From positions 62,001 through 126,000 of the forward strand of contig PLRS01000168.1 in NCBI GenBank assembly GCA_003164035.1: DNA of 64,000 bases, read 5' to 3'. The notes under the pieces were generated by a model that did not search any database, was not told the DNA's origin, and saw nothing but the letters and a program-made list of their open reading frames with translations. The stretch is from Bryobacterales bacterium (GTDB taxonomy: Bacteria > Acidobacteriota > Terriglobia > Bryobacterales > Bryobacteraceae). The position numbers were made by a program, and so were the translations under genes. Of this stretch, positions 61,824 through 64,000 are shown piece after piece. Position 1 is the first letter of the stretch. Each line of letters begins with the position of its first letter.

Positions 61824-63659
61824 ATTAAGCTGGCAGACGAGGGGAAACGCGAGGAACTGGGATCGGTCCTCGCTTCGGCGATATTCGCGGGCAGTCCGCG
61901 GCTGGCCCGGCTGCTGCGGTACATCGTCGAAAAATCGGCTGTCGGCGACCGCGAGTCGCTCAAAGAGTACTCGATCGGTCTTGATGTTTTCGATCGCGGC
62001 CCGTCGTTTGACCCCAAAGTCGATTCCATCGTCCGCAGCACGGCGCGCCAGCTTCGGCTGAAGTTGGCCGAGTACTACGAGACGGAAGGGCGCCAGAGCC
62101 GGCTGCGCATCCGGCTGCCCAAGGGATCTTATGTTGCCCAAATCGAAGAGTGCGCGACATCCGCCGCTCTGCCCGCCGCGGTCCCAAAGCGAGCCTCATC
62201 CGCGGTGCGGGCGGCAGCCGTGGCGGCGATCGCCCTGACCGTGGGATTGGCCGCGGCGTTCACGCTGAGCCGCCTTCGTCCGCCAGTCCACGCGCGTACC
62301 GTCGTGGTGCTGCCATTTCGCGACCTGAGCTCGGACAGTCGCCTAGGCCACATCGGGGAGGGACTGCGGGAAGGGCTGACGAGCGCGTTGGTGCGCACCA
62401 AAGGCATTGAGGTGATGGCCCGCGCGTCCTGGCCTAAACTTGCCCGCGCGGCGAATCCCGCCGACGCGGCGAAGGCCGCGCAAGCGGAAGCCGCGGTTAC
62501 GGGAAGCGTCAGTTCCGATGGCGACGGGCTCCAGATCGTTGTGAGTCTGGCGGACGCCGGTACCGGCAAGTATCTCTGGTCCCAGACTTATCGGGGGAAG
62601 GTGGCGGATCTGAGTGCGATCGGACACAGCGCGGTCCTGGGCATCGCCAGAGCGCTGGGCGCATCTTCCAATGTGCCGGACAATGCGCCGGCGCAATGGC
62701 TGCCGCGGAACAGCGAAGTGTTGGAGCTGTACCTTCGAGCCAGCGCGCTGGCACGCACGCGGGAGGCGGGTAGAATGCGCGAGGCGGCGGCGCTGTTCGA
62801 GCACGTGATCGCGCTCGAGCCGGATTTCGCCCTCGGGTATGCCGGCGCCGCTGCCAACTATCTGGTGGCGGTCAACAACGGCTGCGTGAGTTGGAGGGAC
62901 GGCGGGCCGCGCGGCGTCGATCTGGCTCGCAAGGCGGTGGCTCTCGATCCCACGCTCGCCGAGGCGCACTCCGCGCTCGGTCTTGCTCTGGAGTCTGAAT
63001 GGGAATGGCGGGAAGCGGGCGCCGAACTCTCGCGCGCCATCGATCTCGATCCGCGCTATGCCGCCGGTTACTTCAGAAAAGCGCGCGATCTGGCCATCGT
63101 GGGCCGCTTCGCCGAGGCGGAGCGTAAGCTCGAAACCGCGCGCATGCTGGATCCGTCCTGGGATGCCCCTGACGGTCTGCTGGGCGAATTGTACTATTAC
63201 ACGCGGCGCTGGGACGACGCCCTCGGGCTTGCTCGGCGGGGGCGCGAGGCGCAACCCTCCTACACGAGTTTCTTTGGCAATCTCGCGGCGCGCGTCTACA
63301 TCGCCCAAGGACAGACTCAGCTTGCGGGTCCCTACTTTAGCGCTGATCCGGACGCCTTCCATCGCGCCTGGGTACGGGCGATCGACGGAGATCCTCAAGG
63401 CGGGTGGCGGGATTTGCTGGCCGCGCGGCAAACCTCCGGCGAATCCGCCTTCCATCTGGCGGAGTTCGCGGCGGCTGCGCTCCACGGTCGCGGCACGGCG
63501 CTCGACTGGCTGGAACAATCCTTTCGCGACCATGAACCCGACCTCGTCTCGCTGATGCTCGACCCGATCTTCGATTCCATTCGCGAGGATCCGCGGGCGC
63601 GCGCGATCCGGCGCGGGATCAATCTCGCGGAGTGGCCCGTTTGGTACGCTGAAAATTAA
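61824..63659 (+). CDS. Membrane regulator with wHTH-like, FlgO-like and TPR domains; non-standard start
   Basis: A 611-residue protein when read from 61824. The first about 100 residues (SLKEYSIGLDVFDRGPSFDP, VDSIVRSTARQLRLKLAEYY, LPKGSYVAQI) match the N-terminus of Acidobacteria membrane regulators that resemble CadC/ToxR. One membrane segment (about 128-148) leads to a FlgO-like part (TVVVLPFRDLSSDSRLGHIG), then TPR repeats (about 310-520). No ATG, GTG or TTG occurs in frame before 62064 (a TTG within the conserved part), after the TGA at 61818; ATT at 61824 or CTG at 61830 are the only options that keep the N-terminus. Confidence 0.75.
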   Translation: MKLADEGKREELGSVLASAIFAGSPRLARLLRYIVEKSAVGDRESLKEYSIGLDVFDRGPSFDPKVDSIVRSTARQLRLKLAEYYETEGRQSRLRIRLPKGSYVAQIEECATSAALPAAVPKRASSAVRAAAVAAIALTVGLAAAFTLSRLRPPVHARTVVVLPFRDLSSDSRLGHIGEGLREGLTSALVRTKGIEVMARASWPKLARAANPADAAKAAQAEAAVTGSVSSDGDGLQIVVSLADAGTGKYLWSQTYRGKVADLSAIGHSAVLGIARALGASSNVPDNAPAQWLPRNSEVLELYLRASALARTREAGRMREAAALFEHVIALEPDFALGYAGAAANYLVAVNNGCVSWRDGGPRGVDLARKAVALDPTLAEAHSALGLALESEWEWREAGAELSRAIDLDPRYAAGYFRKARDLAIVGRFAEAERKLETARMLDPSWDAPDGLLGELYYYTRRWDDALGLARRGREAQPSYTSFFGNLAARVYIAQGQTQLAGPYFSADPDAFHRAWVRAIDGDPQGGWRDLLAARQTSGESAFHLAEFAAAALHGRGTALDWLEQSFRDHEPDLVSLMLDPIFDSIREDPRARAIRRGINLAEWPVWYAEN

Positions 63660-63685
63660 CGAAAGCCCTTTCGGTGAAGGGCGCT

Positions 63686-63715
63686 TTCAGCCATCGGCAA
63701 TCGGCTCTCAGCCAC
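63686..63715. repeat. Family F motif
   Basis: CTTTCAGCCATCGGCAATCG then GCTCTCAGCC, after the regulator stop. The rest of 63660-63857 has a partial right end of a family A element (GATCGGTTACGCACC at about 63782-63796) and no gene. Confidence 0.55.
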
Positions 63716-63857
63716 CCCAAGCACCGGGGAGCGCTACGACATGGCTCCATTGGCTCGATGCACCTGAACTGTCAAATCCCAGATCGGTTACGCACCCAGC
63801 TTTCCGCCGCGGAAGACTTATGCTCCGTACGCGGCTACAATAGCTCTTAAGATCCGC

Positions 63858-64000
63858 ATGCCGAATCCCACCCTCGAAGCTTCGCGGCCCGGGCTGCTGC
63901 GCCAGCTCGGTTTTTTCAGCGCCACCGCCCTGGTCATTTCCAACATGGTGGGGCTGGGCATTTTCACCAGCACGGGCTTCATGGCGGGCGACCTGGGTTC
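63858..64000 (+). CDS. APC-family amino acid permease, 5' part
   Basis: The first 47 codons of a gene that runs off the window. The frame reads MPNPTLEASRPGLLRQLGFF then SATALVISNMVGLGIFTSTG, the opening of amino acid/polyamine/organocation (APC) permeases: a first membrane helix with the conserved NMVGxGIF substrate loop. A TACAAT hexamer (63836-63841) lies 16 nt before the ATG. The substrate cannot be told from this part. Confidence 0.8.
   Translation, partial: MPNPTLEASRPGLLRQLGFFSATALVISNMVGLGIFTSTGFMAGDLG

Overview
The window looks like chromosomal DNA of an acidobacterium close to Bryobacterales / Candidatus Solibacter. The evidence is high GC, a surface beta-propeller protein ending in the Solibacter-type TIGR03437 domain, an Oar-like TonB-dependent receptor with a carboxypeptidase-regulatory N-terminus, a PEP-CTERM protein, a TIGR02999-type ECF sigma factor, and a membrane regulator with a FlgO-like/TPR output. 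This assignment rests on family knowledge; no database was searched. No rRNA, tRNA, CRISPR array or transposase gene was recognised.

Layout. 1-2.4 kb: nested palindromic repeats, a small Cys-rich ORF and a Tat-exported protein. 2.4-7.3 kb: ileS-lspA-lgt facing lepB, so three envelope-processing genes sit together. 7.4-10.2 kb: a MoxR/ChlI-type ATPase with a VWA partner. 10.4-14.3 kb: a VapBC (FitAB-like) module with a readable promoter and operator, a large beta-propeller protein whose two ends look frameshifted, and an orphan HicB. 14.4-17.3 kb: fabD, a zinc-ribbon protein, a dCMP deaminase and a DUF481 outer-membrane protein. 17.5-27.6 kb: a sugar catabolism and uptake cassette (SDR, two-subunit transketolase, FGGY kinase, DUF2291 lipoprotein, RbsA/C/B-type ABC transporter, fucose-isomerase-like enzyme). 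27.7-29.0 kb: citrate synthase. 29-35 kb: secreted proteins, an ECF sigma factor and a run of zinc-ribbon/membrane proteins ending in DivIC. 35.2-38.6 kb: cutA, a HAD phosphatase and a hybrid sensor that has lost its phospho-acceptor residues. 38.7-40.3 kb: two more toxin-antitoxin-like pairs. 40.4-49 kb: amidohydrolase, tmk-holB, a haem-binding HAMP sensor convergent with a Ser/Thr kinase, and a glycosyltransferase-methyltransferase fusion. 49.2-55.4 kb: a phosphodiesterase-like protein, a TonB-dependent receptor and a histidine acid phosphatase, probably one organophosphate-scavenging unit. 55.5-64 kb: a frameshifted EEP nuclease with a partner gene, murJ, a tartrate/malate-type dehydrogenase, MscS, a PEP-CTERM protein, a membrane regulator that seems to lack a standard start codon, and the start of an amino-acid permease.

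The most unusual feature is the density of short palindromic repeats. At least six families are present: a roughly 160-bp MITE-like element, a 90-bp GTGGGACAGAC element, a roughly 77-bp GTGGGACAGGCC element, a GTGGCGCACGCA element, a 211-bp inverted repeat and a TTCAGCGATCAGC motif. One copy is nested inside another. Two copies appear to lie in frame inside protein-coding sequence (a DUF2752 membrane protein and a sugar-binding lipoprotein leader), as Rickettsia palindromic elements do. A second theme is -10-like hexamers (TAnnnT) placed 6-7 nt before the start codon of several genes, which suggests leaderless mRNAs.
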